Assembly: GCA_905479325.1 (NCBI GenBank)
Contig: CAJQLW010000018.1
Coordinates: 1 to 64,000 of the forward strand
DNA: 64,000 bases
From: an uncultured Flavobacteriales bacterium
GTDB lineage: Bacteria > Bacteroidota > Bacteroidia > Flavobacteriales_E > Vicingaceae
Direction: 5' to 3'
Below, in pieces: positions 35,559 to 45,026 of this stretch; position 1 is the stretch's first letter; each line of letters opens with the position of its first letter. Below the pieces are notes generated by a model. It worked only from the letters and a program-made list of their open reading frames with translations. It was not told where the DNA came from and did no database searches. The position numbers were made by a program, and so were the translations under genes.

Positions 35559-36222
35559 AGTTGAAATTGAAACCGAACTTTCGACCTTAGTTTCATCAAA
35601 GTTAGAGAGTTCGATAAAAGAAAAGGGATTTGCGACACTTTTAGTTTCGGGAGGTTCAACTCCTGTTCAATTGTTTCACTTACTATCAGAAAAAAATATT
35701 GACTGGGAAAAAGTAACCATTCTACCTGTTGATGAAAGATTTTTGCCAGACGAACATCCTGACCAAAATGGCAACCTGATTAAAAAACACTTGATAAAAA
35801 ATAAAGCCGCTGTTGCTAATTTTTGTCCTTTAATCCTTAATGCAACTGACTCTGAACTCAATTTAAATTTGGTAAAACGTTCAATTGAATCAGTGAAACA
35901 TCCATTTACCGTGGTTATTTTAGGGATGGGTACAGATGGGCACACTGCGTCTTTATTTCCATGTTCGCCCGAATTGGAACAAGGTCTTGATTTGGCAAAC
36001 ACTAATGAGTTACTCATTACAAACCCAAAAAATGCTCCTTACCAAAGAATTACATTTACAAAAAAAGCACTTTTAAGTGCAGAAAACATATACCTTCACT
36101 GTTACGGTACTGAGAAGAAAAAAATATTAGACAGTTTGGATTCTTTCACAGAAAAAAAATATCCAATTAAAGCATTTATGAATCAACAAAATAATAGAAC
36201 AGAGCTATTCTGGACCATTTAA
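35548..36222 (+). CDS. pgl: 6-phosphogluconolactonase
   Basis: This DevB-type lactonase of 224 residues hydrolyses 6-phosphogluconolactone to 6-phosphogluconate. Conserved motifs are LLVSGGSTPVQLFHLL at about 30-45, VDERFLPDEHPDQN and GMGTDGHTASLFP. The frame is open to 35521, but the ATG at 35548 (MKTRVE) fits family length and overlaps the zwf stop by 11 bases, implying translational coupling. It lies 4 bases before edd. Confidence 0.92.
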   Translation: MKTRVEIETELSTLVSSKLESSIKEKGFATLLVSGGSTPVQLFHLLSEKNIDWEKVTILPVDERFLPDEHPDQNGNLIKKHLIKNKAAVANFCPLILNATDSELNLNLVKRSIESVKHPFTVVILGMGTDGHTASLFPCSPELEQGLDLANTNELLITNPKNAPYQRITFTKKALLSAENIYLHCYGTEKKKILDSLDSFTEKKYPIKAFMNQQNNRTELFWTI

Positions 36223-36226
36223 GATT

Positions 36227-38029
36227 ATGAATAAAGCAATACAAAAAATAACACAACGAATTAAAGAACGATCGCAAACCTCAAGAAAAGAATACGTTGA
36301 CTTGATGAAATCTGTTCACAATAATAAAGTAACTCGAGCAGATTTAGCTTGTGGCAACTTAGCGCACGCTTTTGCTGCTTGCGCAGATGATGAAAAAGTA
36401 GATTTAAGTGCAGAAGTTAAATCGAATTTAGCCATCATTACGGCCTACAATGATATGCTCAGCGCCCACAAAACATATGAAGATTATCCGCCAAAACTAA
36501 AAGCTTCAGCCAAAAAGTATGGCTGTGTGGCGCAAGTTGCATCAGGTGTACCTGCCATGTGTGATGGTGTTACTCAAGGCCAAGCAGGGATGGAATTGTC
36601 TTTATTTAGTAGAGACGTTATAGCACTTTCAACAGCAGTTGGAATGTCTCACCAAATGTTTGATGGAGGTTTATGCCTAGGTATTTGCGATAAAATTGTT
36701 CCTGGTATGATGATAGGGGCTCTAAGATTTGGACATTTACCATATGTTTTCGTTCCAGGAGGACCAATGGAATCAGGTATTTCTAATGAAGAAAAAGCGC
36801 AACATCGAAGAGATTATGCTGATGGAAAAATTGGGAGAGCTGAATTGCTAAAAGCAGAATCAGCTTCGTACCACTCAGCAGGAACCTGCACTTTTTACGG
36901 AACCGCAAACAGTAACCAAATGTTAATGGAAATAATGGGAGTTCACTTACCAGGAGCCTCATTCGTCACGCCCGGTACAGAATTAAGAGAAAAGCTAAAC
37001 GATTACGCTGTAAAACGGTTATTGGAAATTACTCCTCAAAAAGAAAGCTACACACCGCTTTATGAAATAATTACTCCAGAAAGTATTGTAAACGCATTAG
37101 TTGGTTTAGTAGCTACTGGAGGCAGCACCAATTTAACAATACACATAATTGCCATTGCTAAGAGTGCCGGTATAATTGTAAACTGGGATGATTTTAATGA
37201 TGTTTCAGATGTTGTTCCTTCAATTACAAAGGTATATCCAAACGGTACTGCAGATATCAATCATTTTCAAGCCTGTGGAGGAATGGGATTTTTAATGAAA
37301 ACGCTGAGAGAAGGTGGTTTTTTAAATGAAAACGTGAAAACTGTGATGGGTGCCGGATTGGAGCATTACGTGAAAGAACCCTTTGTCGAGAATGGAGAAT
37401 TAAAGTGGAGACCTGTTCCTGATCATTCACTAGACGAAAACATTCTTCGCCCAATTTCAAATCCTTTTGCTCCAACCGGCGGACTCAAAATTTTAAAAGG
37501 AAACTTAGGACGTTCTGTTATTAAAACCTCAGCAGTTAAACCAGAACATAGATACGTTAAGGCAGCGGCAGTTGTATTTGATGATCAAGACGAAGTAATT
37601 GCTGCATTCAAACGAAAAGAGTTAAATAAAGACGTGGTTGTAGTGGTTAAAAATCAAGGTGCTCATAGCATTGGAATGCCCGAGCTACATAAATTAACGC
37701 CTACTCTGAGCCTTCTTCAGTTTGCAGGCTACAAAGTGGCCCTCGTTACCGATGGAAGGATGTCGGGAGCTTCAGGAAAAGTTCCTGCTGCAATTCATTT
37801 AAGTCCAGAGGCTGCCAAAGGCGGAATGATTGGCAAATTGCAAACAGGAGACATGATTGAACTAGACCCTGAAAACGGTAAATTGAATTGCTTAAACATT
37901 GAAGAAGTTGAAGAAAGAGAATCTGTGGAAGCCCAAGACTACAAATCATATGGCGTTGGTCGAGAATTATTTAATCAGCTAAAAACATTAGTGAGCGAAA
38001 GTGAAGAAGGCGCATCTTTTATAATTTAA
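36227..38029 (+). CDS. edd: Phosphogluconate dehydratase
   Basis: This 600-residue [4Fe-4S] dehydratase converts 6-phosphogluconate to 2-keto-3-deoxy-6-phosphogluconate. Conserved cluster and active-site motifs are GVPAMCDGVTQGQAGMELS, GGLCLGICDKIVPG, SAGTCTFYGTANSNQM, NHFQACGGMGF and the C-terminal VTDGRMSGASGKVPAAIH. The three cysteines expected to bind the cluster are all in place. Length matches E. coli Edd (603). It is followed by eda after one base. Confidence 0.97.
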   Translation: MNKAIQKITQRIKERSQTSRKEYVDLMKSVHNNKVTRADLACGNLAHAFAACADDEKVDLSAEVKSNLAIITAYNDMLSAHKTYEDYPPKLKASAKKYGCVAQVASGVPAMCDGVTQGQAGMELSLFSRDVIALSTAVGMSHQMFDGGLCLGICDKIVPGMMIGALRFGHLPYVFVPGGPMESGISNEEKAQHRRDYADGKIGRAELLKAESASYHSAGTCTFYGTANSNQMLMEIMGVHLPGASFVTPGTELREKLNDYAVKRLLEITPQKESYTPLYEIITPESIVNALVGLVATGGSTNLTIHIIAIAKSAGIIVNWDDFNDVSDVVPSITKVYPNGTADINHFQACGGMGFLMKTLREGGFLNENVKTVMGAGLEHYVKEPFVENGELKWRPVPDHSLDENILRPISNPFAPTGGLKILKGNLGRSVIKTSAVKPEHRYVKAAAVVFDDQDEVIAAFKRKELNKDVVVVVKNQGAHSIGMPELHKLTPTLSLLQFAGYKVALVTDGRMSGASGKVPAAIHLSPEAAKGGMIGKLQTGDMIELDPENGKLNCLNIEEVEERESVEAQDYKSYGVGRELFNQLKTLVSESEEGASFII

Positions 38030-38030
38030 C

Positions 38031-38618
38031 ATGAACAACCAAAACAACATATTGATAGCTTTAGAGAACCACTCTCTAATCCCAGTAATTACATTCGACA
38101 AAGATTCTAACCCAATTGAATTGATGCATTTCTTACTGAAACAAGGAGTTTCTTGTATAGAAGTAACATTGAGGACAAAAGAAGGAATGGAAGGCATAAA
38201 AAAATTGAAATATTTTTTTGGTGAACAAGTAGCAGTGGGTGCAGGTACAGTAACTTCTAAAGCTCAAATTGACCAATTGAAAGCACTGGGAATTGACTTT
38301 ATAGTAAGTCCGGGTTTAACAGAGATCTTACAGAAAGAAATGGAAAACTCTAATATTCCATACTTACCCGGAGTTTCTACACCAAGTGAAATTATGAAAG
38401 CCATAGAAATGGGTTTAAACACATTAAAGTTTTTCCCTGCAAACCTTTTTGGTGGTTTTGGTGCACTTAAAACCTACGGTAATTTATTTCCCGAAGTTAA
38501 ATTTTGTCCAACAGGCGGAATCACAGAGGAAAGCAGTAAAGAATATTTAAGACTGAATAACGTAATCGCAGTAGGCGGTTCATGGTTTCAGTCAGACTAC
38601 AACCAAATAGATATTTAA
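38031..38618 (+). CDS. eda: 2-keto-3-deoxy-6-phosphogluconate aldolase
   Basis: This 195-residue class I aldolase cleaves KDPG into pyruvate and glyceraldehyde-3-phosphate. The general base glutamate is in GVSCIEVTLRT near residue 45, and the Schiff-base lysine is in TLKFFPANLFGG. GAGTV and CPTGGI form the phosphate site. It completes the Entner-Doudoroff pathway encoded by zwf, pgl and edd directly upstream. Slightly shorter than E. coli Eda (213). Confidence 0.95.
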   Translation: MNNQNNILIALENHSLIPVITFDKDSNPIELMHFLLKQGVSCIEVTLRTKEGMEGIKKLKYFFGEQVAVGAGTVTSKAQIDQLKALGIDFIVSPGLTEILQKEMENSNIPYLPGVSTPSEIMKAIEMGLNTLKFFPANLFGGFGALKTYGNLFPEVKFCPTGGITEESSKEYLRLNNVIAVGGSWFQSDYNQIDI

Positions 38619-38621
38619 CTT

Positions 38622-39524
38622 ATGATAGCAATTGCAGAAAGTGGATCAACAAAATGCGAGTGGGTCATTTTAAACGAGGAAGGATTAGTTGAGAGCAACT
38701 TTAAAACGCAAGGATTTAATCCTGATTTTCACAGTACAGAATTTGTAGCAAGTACGTTAGGTCAATGTGTTGACTTATTTGCTTCTAAAGACAAGATAAC
38801 AAGTGTTTATTTTTACGGAGCAAGTTGCTCTAGCCCAAAGCTCAATAAGCGAATTATTGACGGCTTACAACAAATTTTTAGAAATGCAGAGATTGTAGTA
38901 GATCACGATTTATTAGCTGCGGCCTATTCCCTTTATGAGGGTGTGCCGCTCATTTCGTGTATCATTGGTACAGGCTCAAACTCTTGCTATTTTGATGGCA
39001 AAAATTTATCAGAAGAGGTTCCGGCGCTAGGTTTTATTGTAGGAGATGAAGCAGGAGGCGGCTACTTTGGTAAGCAACTATTGGCTGACTATTTTTACAA
39101 GAGGTTACCTGAAAATATTCAACAAGACTTCAAGGCTACTTATCAATTAACTTGGGGAGAAGCTAGAGAAAAAATTTATGGTAACATTCATGCAAATGTG
39201 TACCTCGCTTCTTTTATGCCATTTATTGCGAAGCACCGCCAAGAAAAATACATTATTGATTTAATGAGACAAGGCTTTGCTAAATTTATAGAGGTACATG
39301 TTGGTTGTTTTTCTAATAAAGAAACCAAACAAGTGGGATTTGTAGGAAGTATTGCTTTTATTTTTAAAGACATACTTATAGAAGAATTGCGCAAGCAAGG
39401 ATTTGAAGCAGGTAGAATTATCAAAAGCCCAATAAACGAATTGGTGAATTACCACAGAAATTACATGAATATTTTAAGTGAAGCAAACAAAGAAGCTGTT
39501 CTTGATAAAAACAACTTGGCATAA
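38622..39524 (+). CDS. BadF/BadG-family sugar kinase, candidate glucokinase
   Basis: This 300-residue ASKHA kinase of the BadF/BadG/N-acetylglucosamine kinase type has a first phosphate motif AESGSTKCEW at residues 4-13, a second phosphate motif GTGSNSCYF, and FIVGDEAGGGYFG in the linker. The family phosphorylates amino sugars or glucose. Here it sits between eda and GH17 in an operon that yields free glucose and consumes glucose-6-phosphate. I infer that glucose is the substrate, but N-acetylglucosamine or N-acetylmuramic acid kinase activity is the annotation by homology. ATG 3 bases after eda. Confidence 0.82.
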   Translation: MIAIAESGSTKCEWVILNEEGLVESNFKTQGFNPDFHSTEFVASTLGQCVDLFASKDKITSVYFYGASCSSPKLNKRIIDGLQQIFRNAEIVVDHDLLAAAYSLYEGVPLISCIIGTGSNSCYFDGKNLSEEVPALGFIVGDEAGGGYFGKQLLADYFYKRLPENIQQDFKATYQLTWGEAREKIYGNIHANVYLASFMPFIAKHRQEKYIIDLMRQGFAKFIEVHVGCFSNKETKQVGFVGSIAFIFKDILIEELRKQGFEAGRIIKSPINELVNYHRNYMNILSEANKEAVLDKNNLA

Positions 39525-39531
39525 GTAAAGT

Positions 39532-40776
39532 ATGAAACCGCTCTTCAAAATATCCATTCTTTTCGCCATTGTTTCGCTTTTTGCGTGCACTGAGAAGAAA
39601 GTTAAAAGCCTTTCGGCTAAGGATATTTTGGGCAATTCGGATTTCCCCGCTATTTGTTACGGCGGCTTCAGAGAAACGACAAGAGATTTGTGTCCCTCCG
39701 TTGAAGAGATTAAAGAAGACATGAAAATTCTTGCTGCCTTGAATTTAAAGATCATCCGCACGTACAATACCCAACTTTTCCACCATGCTGAAAGAGTGCT
39801 GCAAGCCATCCAAGAATTAAAGGAAGAAGATTCGTCGTTCGAAATGTATGTAATGTTAGGGGCTTGGATTGAATGTGAAGGCGCATTCACAGGCACTAGA
39901 GATCATTCAAAGGAGAATGTTACGAGTAATCAGGCAGAAATCAAAAGAGCAATTGAGTTAACGCAGCAATATCCGGATATCGTAAAAATAATTGCGGTAG
40001 GAAACGAATCGATGGTACATTGGGCGGAAACGTACTCTGTCCTTCCAAAGGTTGTTTTACATTATGTCAAAGAGTTACAAAAACGAAAAACACAGGGCGA
40101 TTTAGATTCTACTTTATGGATTACAAGTTCAGACAACTTTGCCTCTTGGGGTGGAGGATCAACCGATTACCATAACAACGATATAAATGAATTAATAAAA
40201 GCGGTAGATTACATTTCTATGCACACCTACCCTTTTCATGACACACACTACAATCCAGCCTTTTGGCAAATTGACTCAAGTGAAATCATGAAAGACAGTA
40301 TTCTTCTAATTAAAGAAGGCATGGACAGAGCTGCTGAGTATGCCATTGCTCAATTTGAATCAACAAAAGAATATGTTCATCAAATTGCACCAAACAAACC
40401 GGTGCACATTGGTGAAACGGGATGGGCCTCCTCTGCTTATACCAAATACGGTAAAAATGGATCGCATGCAGCTGATGAATACAAGCAAAAGCTTTACTAC
40501 GATTACATAAGAAATTGGTCGAATGAGAATAAAGTTTCTTGTTTCTTTTTTGAAGCTTTTGATGAGCCATGGAAAGACCAAACTGAAGAATCAGCATCTG
40601 AAAATCATTTCGGGCTGATTAACATCAACAGCGAAGTGAAATATGTTTTGTGGAATCAGGTCGATTCAGGCAAATTCCAAGGATTGAGACGAAACAATAA
40701 ACCACTTACAAAGACTTTTAATGGAGAATTAAACAGCTTGTTAAGCATTTCATACCCTCCGGCAACTAAACCTTAA
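39532..40776 (+). CDS. GH17 beta-1,3-glucanase lipoprotein
   Basis: This 414-residue GH17 enzyme has a lipoprotein signal to Cys19 (IVSLFACTEKK) without an acidic export signal, which points to a periplasmic location. The acid/base is Glu159 in VGNES and the nucleophile Glu295 in HIGETGWAS. Aromatic ISMHTYPFHD and FFFEAFDEPWK line the active site. GH17 is a recurring partner of GH16 in laminarin loci. Its likely job is to cut imported laminarin fragments. Confidence 0.9.
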   Translation: MKPLFKISILFAIVSLFACTEKKVKSLSAKDILGNSDFPAICYGGFRETTRDLCPSVEEIKEDMKILAALNLKIIRTYNTQLFHHAERVLQAIQELKEEDSSFEMYVMLGAWIECEGAFTGTRDHSKENVTSNQAEIKRAIELTQQYPDIVKIIAVGNESMVHWAETYSVLPKVVLHYVKELQKRKTQGDLDSTLWITSSDNFASWGGGSTDYHNNDINELIKAVDYISMHTYPFHDTHYNPAFWQIDSSEIMKDSILLIKEGMDRAAEYAIAQFESTKEYVHQIAPNKPVHIGETGWASSAYTKYGKNGSHAADEYKQKLYYDYIRNWSNENKVSCFFFEAFDEPWKDQTEESASENHFGLININSEVKYVLWNQVDSGKFQGLRRNNKPLTKTFNGELNSLLSISYPPATKP

Positions 40777-40787
40777 AACATTAAGTT

Positions 40788-42323
40788 ATGACAAGAAAAG
40801 TAATATTTATTGCATTCGTAGTTTCACTGGGTGGCTTTCTTTTCGGATTCGACGCAGGAATTATTTCAGGCGTAATGTCATACGTAACACCTGAATTTGA
40901 TTTAAGCGAATGGCAAGAAGGCTGGGTGGTTAGCTCTCCATCGTTCGCTGCGATGCTCGCCATGTTAGTTTCAGGAAGATTAAGTGATGTAATTGGAAGA
41001 AAGAAAATTTTAATTACAGTAGCATTTCTTTATGCACTTTCAGCGCTCTTTTCTGCATATGCATATTCGTTTGAAACTCTTTTTATTGCCCGAATGATTG
41101 GTGGAGTTGCATTTGGCGCAGCTTTAGTTCTTGCTCCAACCTACATTGCAGAAATATCTTCATCAAAAAACAGAGGAAAGTTAGTTTCCCTACAACAGCT
41201 AAACATTGTACTTGGCTTTTTTGCTGCGTTTTTAAGTAACTATTATCTAAATAAATCTAATACTGAAGGTAGCTCATTTTTTACCGATGAAAACGTTTGG
41301 CGATGGATGTTAGGCATTGAATTTATACCGGCTATCTTGTATTTTATCTTCATGTTCTTTGTGCCAAGAAGTCCGCGTTGGCTTTACACTAAAAACCTTG
41401 TTGACGAAGCAAAAAAGGTACTTAGTGGAATATACGGTGAAAAAACAGCCTCAGAAGAAATATCAAACATAGAAAGTTCGACGGTTCAAAACACCTCTAA
41501 AATAAATGTATTCGAACTGTTTAAACCTTCTCTCAGGTTTATTTTACTAGTAGGTTTGGTAATTGGTGTACTTCAGCAAATTACAGGAATTAACGCCATT
41601 TATTTTTACGCTACTTCCATATTTAAACAAACCGGTATTGGTACCAACGCATCCTTTACTTCAGGTGTGCTAATGAGTTTTATTACCGTCTTGTTCACCT
41701 TTATTGCCATCTTTTCTATTGACAAAATGGGAAGAAGACCCTTACTTCTAATTGGCATGTGCGGAATCGCAATCAGCCTATTACTATGCGCTTACGGATT
41801 TAATAATGCCGAATACAAAATTACAGCCGAAAAGATTGAGATGATGGATTTAAAAGAGATGGATGCATCTGATTTAGAATTCGCCATGAATAAAAATTTT
41901 AACAATGATGTTGAGTTTAAAGATGCAATGAAAGAGAATTTGGGCACTAAACTTTATGCAAAAAACGAAGGAGCTATTCTTGAAGGAGCCATTACCATTA
42001 ATGCTACCCTCATTTTAATTGGCATTTTAGGTTTTATTGCTTGTTTTGCCTTCTCTCTAGGCCCAGTAATGTGGGTTCTTTTATCTGAATTATACCCGAG
42101 CAAGTACAGAGGTTTAGCTATTGGTTTTATCGGCTTTATCAATTCATTTTCGAGTTGGGTGGTACAGCAAGTGTTTCCGTGGGAGCTTTCGAACCTTGGG
42201 AATTCGTTGAGCTTCCTCATATTCGGTTTAATTGCAACTGCAGGATTCTTGGTTATGCTAAAAATACTGCCTGAAACAAAAGGTAAATCACTTGAAGAAA
42301 TTGAAGCACAATACGTAAAATAA
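40788..42323 (+). CDS. MFS sugar porter (sugar/H+ symporter type)
   Basis: This 511-residue inner-membrane transporter has twelve predicted helices and SP-family motifs: GFDAGIISGVMSYV (TM1), GRLSDVIGRKK in the first loop, QQITGINAIYFYATSIF (TM7), the second-half loop FSIDKMGRRPLLL and the C-terminal PETKGKSLEEIE. An insertion of about 50 charged residues lies between TM9 and TM10 on the periplasmic side. The neighbours suggest transport of glucose or short beta-1,3-gluco-oligosaccharides. It is the only inner-membrane importer in the locus. Confidence 0.93.
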   Translation: MTRKVIFIAFVVSLGGFLFGFDAGIISGVMSYVTPEFDLSEWQEGWVVSSPSFAAMLAMLVSGRLSDVIGRKKILITVAFLYALSALFSAYAYSFETLFIARMIGGVAFGAALVLAPTYIAEISSSKNRGKLVSLQQLNIVLGFFAAFLSNYYLNKSNTEGSSFFTDENVWRWMLGIEFIPAILYFIFMFFVPRSPRWLYTKNLVDEAKKVLSGIYGEKTASEEISNIESSTVQNTSKINVFELFKPSLRFILLVGLVIGVLQQITGINAIYFYATSIFKQTGIGTNASFTSGVLMSFITVLFTFIAIFSIDKMGRRPLLLIGMCGIAISLLLCAYGFNNAEYKITAEKIEMMDLKEMDASDLEFAMNKNFNNDVEFKDAMKENLGTKLYAKNEGAILEGAITINATLILIGILGFIACFAFSLGPVMWVLLSELYPSKYRGLAIGFIGFINSFSSWVVQQVFPWELSNLGNSLSFLIFGLIATAGFLVMLKILPETKGKSLEEIEAQYVK

Positions 42324-42328
42324 AACTT

Positions 42329-43522
42329 ATGAAACACCTTATTCAAATCCTCTTTATTCAACTTTCCTGCGTGGTTATGTGCGCTTGTAATAACAGCTCA
42401 GCGGAAAAAGAAACAACTGCAACTGACGAGCAATCTGCCGAAATAACGTCGGTAACCGTTCAATTAGACTCTTCTCGCTTTTTGGTCGACATACCTCAAA
42501 CAGGACGCTACAAAGTGAGTGTTTGGGCAAGTTCAGATTCTTCAACTACAGTCTGGATTGAAGATTATATTGGCAATAAAGATGGACGAACTTACAACAT
42601 AACAGGTTCACTCGAGGTAAAAGACACAGGTTTAGGTTCCGTTGATGGCTCTCCGCTTGCCGAAGGAAAGCATGAAATGCAACTCCACTATGAAAGTGGT
42701 AATTCTGCAGATAGCATTCGCTTTGAGTTGATTCAAAAACACGTTTACACAGACAGCGTTTTAGTGCAAAACATGAGTGGCTCCGAATGGAAATTAGTAT
42801 GGTCAGATGAGTTTAATGGTAATAGTTTACCTGACGATACAAAATGGAGCTACAACATTGGCGATTGGGGTTGGGGCAACAACGAACTTCAGTACTACAC
42901 AATGAACGAAACGCGCAATGTGAGGCAAGAAAATGGCTCTTTAATTATTGAAGCGCATAAAAATGAAAATGACAACAAATGGACATCAGCCCGTTTAACT
43001 ACGCAAAGCAAAGTTTCTTTCAAATATGGTCGTATTGAATTTAGAGCCCAAGTTCCTGTCGGAAGAGGAACTTGGGCTGCAGGATGGTTGTTGGGAGACG
43101 CCTACGAAGATGAAATATCTTGGCCATACTGCGGAGAAATTGACGTTTTAGAATGTGTTGGATATGAAATTAACGACACAACAGGAAATGGAATAAATCA
43201 CGCAACTTGCCACACAAGAGCGTATTACTTTAAACAAGGAAATCAAATAGGAAGTGAGATAGAAGTAGATAGTATGAATTCTAAATTTCATACTTATGCT
43301 GTGGAATGGTACCCCAATAAAATTGAAGGATACTTAGACGGAGAATTATATTACACTTACGACAAAATTGCCAACGAACTCGAATGGCCTTTCAATCGAC
43401 CGCAAAACTTAATAATTAACCTTGCCATTGGTGGAGGTTGGGGAGGTGCTAAAGGAGTGGACAGTAGTTATTCTTCTCATCAATATAGTTTAGATTACAT
43501 TAGAGTATACGAGAAACAATGA
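42329..43522 (+). CDS. GH16 beta-1,3-glucanase lipoprotein, second copy
   Basis: This 397-residue lipoprotein has a signal to about Cys20 (VVMCACNNSS) with no acidic export signal, so it is probably periplasmic. An N-terminal beta-sandwich carbohydrate-binding-like domain (about 45-145, with YKVSVWASSDSSTTVWIEDY) precedes the GH16 domain (about 150-397). Catalytic motif GEIDVLECVG gives Glu270, Asp272 and Glu275. WSDEFNG and WGNNELQYYT match the surface GH16 in the other arm. Overlaps the GH30 start by 4 bases. Confidence 0.9.
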   Translation: MKHLIQILFIQLSCVVMCACNNSSAEKETTATDEQSAEITSVTVQLDSSRFLVDIPQTGRYKVSVWASSDSSTTVWIEDYIGNKDGRTYNITGSLEVKDTGLGSVDGSPLAEGKHEMQLHYESGNSADSIRFELIQKHVYTDSVLVQNMSGSEWKLVWSDEFNGNSLPDDTKWSYNIGDWGWGNNELQYYTMNETRNVRQENGSLIIEAHKNENDNKWTSARLTTQSKVSFKYGRIEFRAQVPVGRGTWAAGWLLGDAYEDEISWPYCGEIDVLECVGYEINDTTGNGINHATCHTRAYYFKQGNQIGSEIEVDSMNSKFHTYAVEWYPNKIEGYLDGELYYTYDKIANELEWPFNRPQNLIINLAIGGGWGGAKGVDSSYSSHQYSLDYIRVYEKQ

Positions 43523-45018
43523 ACGTCAAAATCACTATTATTTTTTTGCTATTAGTGGGTGTTTTGTGCCACGACAAACAGAAGGGAAAGCTGAACCTTC
43601 AACTGTTCCAAACCTCGGCAAAGGGCGATCAACTGAAAGCGATAGAACTGGCCTTACCTAAAGGTATGATTAAGGATACGCTTGCCCTGTTTCCTGAACG
43701 AACATTTCAAACATTAACTGGGTTCGGAGGAGCTTTTACAGAGGCTTCGGCAAGCTTGCTAAACCAAATGAGTCCTGAAAAAAGGAAAGAAATTCTGAAT
43801 GCTTACTTTGCTGAAAGTGGCGCAAATTACTCGCTTACAAGAACTCATATTAATTCTTGCGACTTTTCAATCAATAACTATTCTTACGCTGAAATAGAAA
43901 ACGACACTTTACTGAAGCATTTTAGCATAGAACCTGACAAGGCAGATTTAATTCCGATGATTAAAGAAGCCCAAGACATTTCACCTGAAGGATTCAAAAT
44001 AATAGCATCTCCGTGGACAGCTCCCCCATGGATGAAAACGAACAATGCATGGAATGGAGGTAAATTAAAAAAAGAGTACTTCCCTACTTGGGCTAATTAT
44101 TTTTCAAAATACATTGCTGCCTATAAAAATGAAGGAATAGACATTTGGGCTGTTACAGTTGAGAATGAACCTTTAGGGAATGACTCAAATTGGGAAAGCA
44201 TGCACTATTCGCCAGAAGAAATGGCAGAATTTGTTAAAAATCACCTAGGACCAAAATTCGAGGAGGACAAACTCCCTCAAAAAATATTGGTTTACGATCA
44301 AAATCGCGGAAAAGAGTTGAAAGAGTGGGCTGATGTGTTACTAAAGGATAAAGATTTAGAGAAATACATTTATGGAACTGCAGTTCATTGGTACACAAGC
44401 ACAAACCAAGTTTTAGAAGAATCGTTGAACTACACGCATGAAGTAGCTCCCTCAAAGGCAATTATACAAACCGAAGGATGTATTGACTCTGAAATTCCGC
44501 ATTGGAAAGATGACCAATGGTATTGGAGCAAAGAGGCCACCGATTGGGGATATGATTGGGCTCCGGAAGAAGACAAAAAAGACCACCCTAAGTATGTTCC
44601 CGTTTATCGCTATGCAAGAGATATGATTGGTTGCATGAACAATTGGGTTGAAGGTTGGGTAGACTGGAACATGGTTTTAAACAAGCAAGGAGGTCCGAAC
44701 TTGGCTAAAAATTGGTGTGTTGCCCCTGTGATTGTAGATCCTGATAAAGATGAAGTATACTACACTCCGCTTTATTACACCATGGTTCATTTTAGCAAGT
44801 TTATTCGACCTAATGCGCAAAGAATAGACCTAGAGCTATCGGACAAAGACTTACTTGCTTCAGCTGCTAGAAATGAAGATGGTAGTACAGTAGTTGTTGT
44901 TCTTAATATGACTAAAAAAACAAAACAGTTTATCGTTAAACTGAATGGGAAAGAACGGCCAATTGAAATAGTTGGCGAAGCGTTACAAACAATTTTTATA
45001 AAAGCAGAAAATAGTTAG
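43519..45018 (+). CDS. GH30 beta-glucanase (probable beta-1,6-glucanase)
   Basis: This 499-residue GH30 enzyme has the TIM-barrel start LTGFGGAFTEASA, PWTAPPWMK, the acid/base Glu217 in VENEP and the nucleophile Glu319 in IIQTEGC. The C-terminal beta-sandwich is typical of the family. GH30 in laminarin loci removes beta-1,6-linked glucose branches that block GH16 and GH17; the specificity here is inferred. The N-terminus is hydrophobic (IIFLLLVGVLC) but lacks a canonical lipobox, so lipidation is unsure; periplasmic export is likely. Confidence 0.9.
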   Translation: MNVKITIIFLLLVGVLCHDKQKGKLNLQLFQTSAKGDQLKAIELALPKGMIKDTLALFPERTFQTLTGFGGAFTEASASLLNQMSPEKRKEILNAYFAESGANYSLTRTHINSCDFSINNYSYAEIENDTLLKHFSIEPDKADLIPMIKEAQDISPEGFKIIASPWTAPPWMKTNNAWNGGKLKKEYFPTWANYFSKYIAAYKNEGIDIWAVTVENEPLGNDSNWESMHYSPEEMAEFVKNHLGPKFEEDKLPQKILVYDQNRGKELKEWADVLLKDKDLEKYIYGTAVHWYTSTNQVLEESLNYTHEVAPSKAIIQTEGCIDSEIPHWKDDQWYWSKEATDWGYDWAPEEDKKDHPKYVPVYRYARDMIGCMNNWVEGWVDWNMVLNKQGGPNLAKNWCVAPVIVDPDKDEVYYTPLYYTMVHFSKFIRPNAQRIDLELSDKDLLASAARNEDGSTVVVVLNMTKKTKQFIVKLNGKERPIEIVGEALQTIFIKAENS

Positions 45019-45026
45019 AAGTAAAT

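Noticed and set aside
43519-43590. GH30 as a lipoprotein
   Set aside because: The cysteine in GVLC is preceded by leucine at -1, which does not fit a lipobox; only export is supported.
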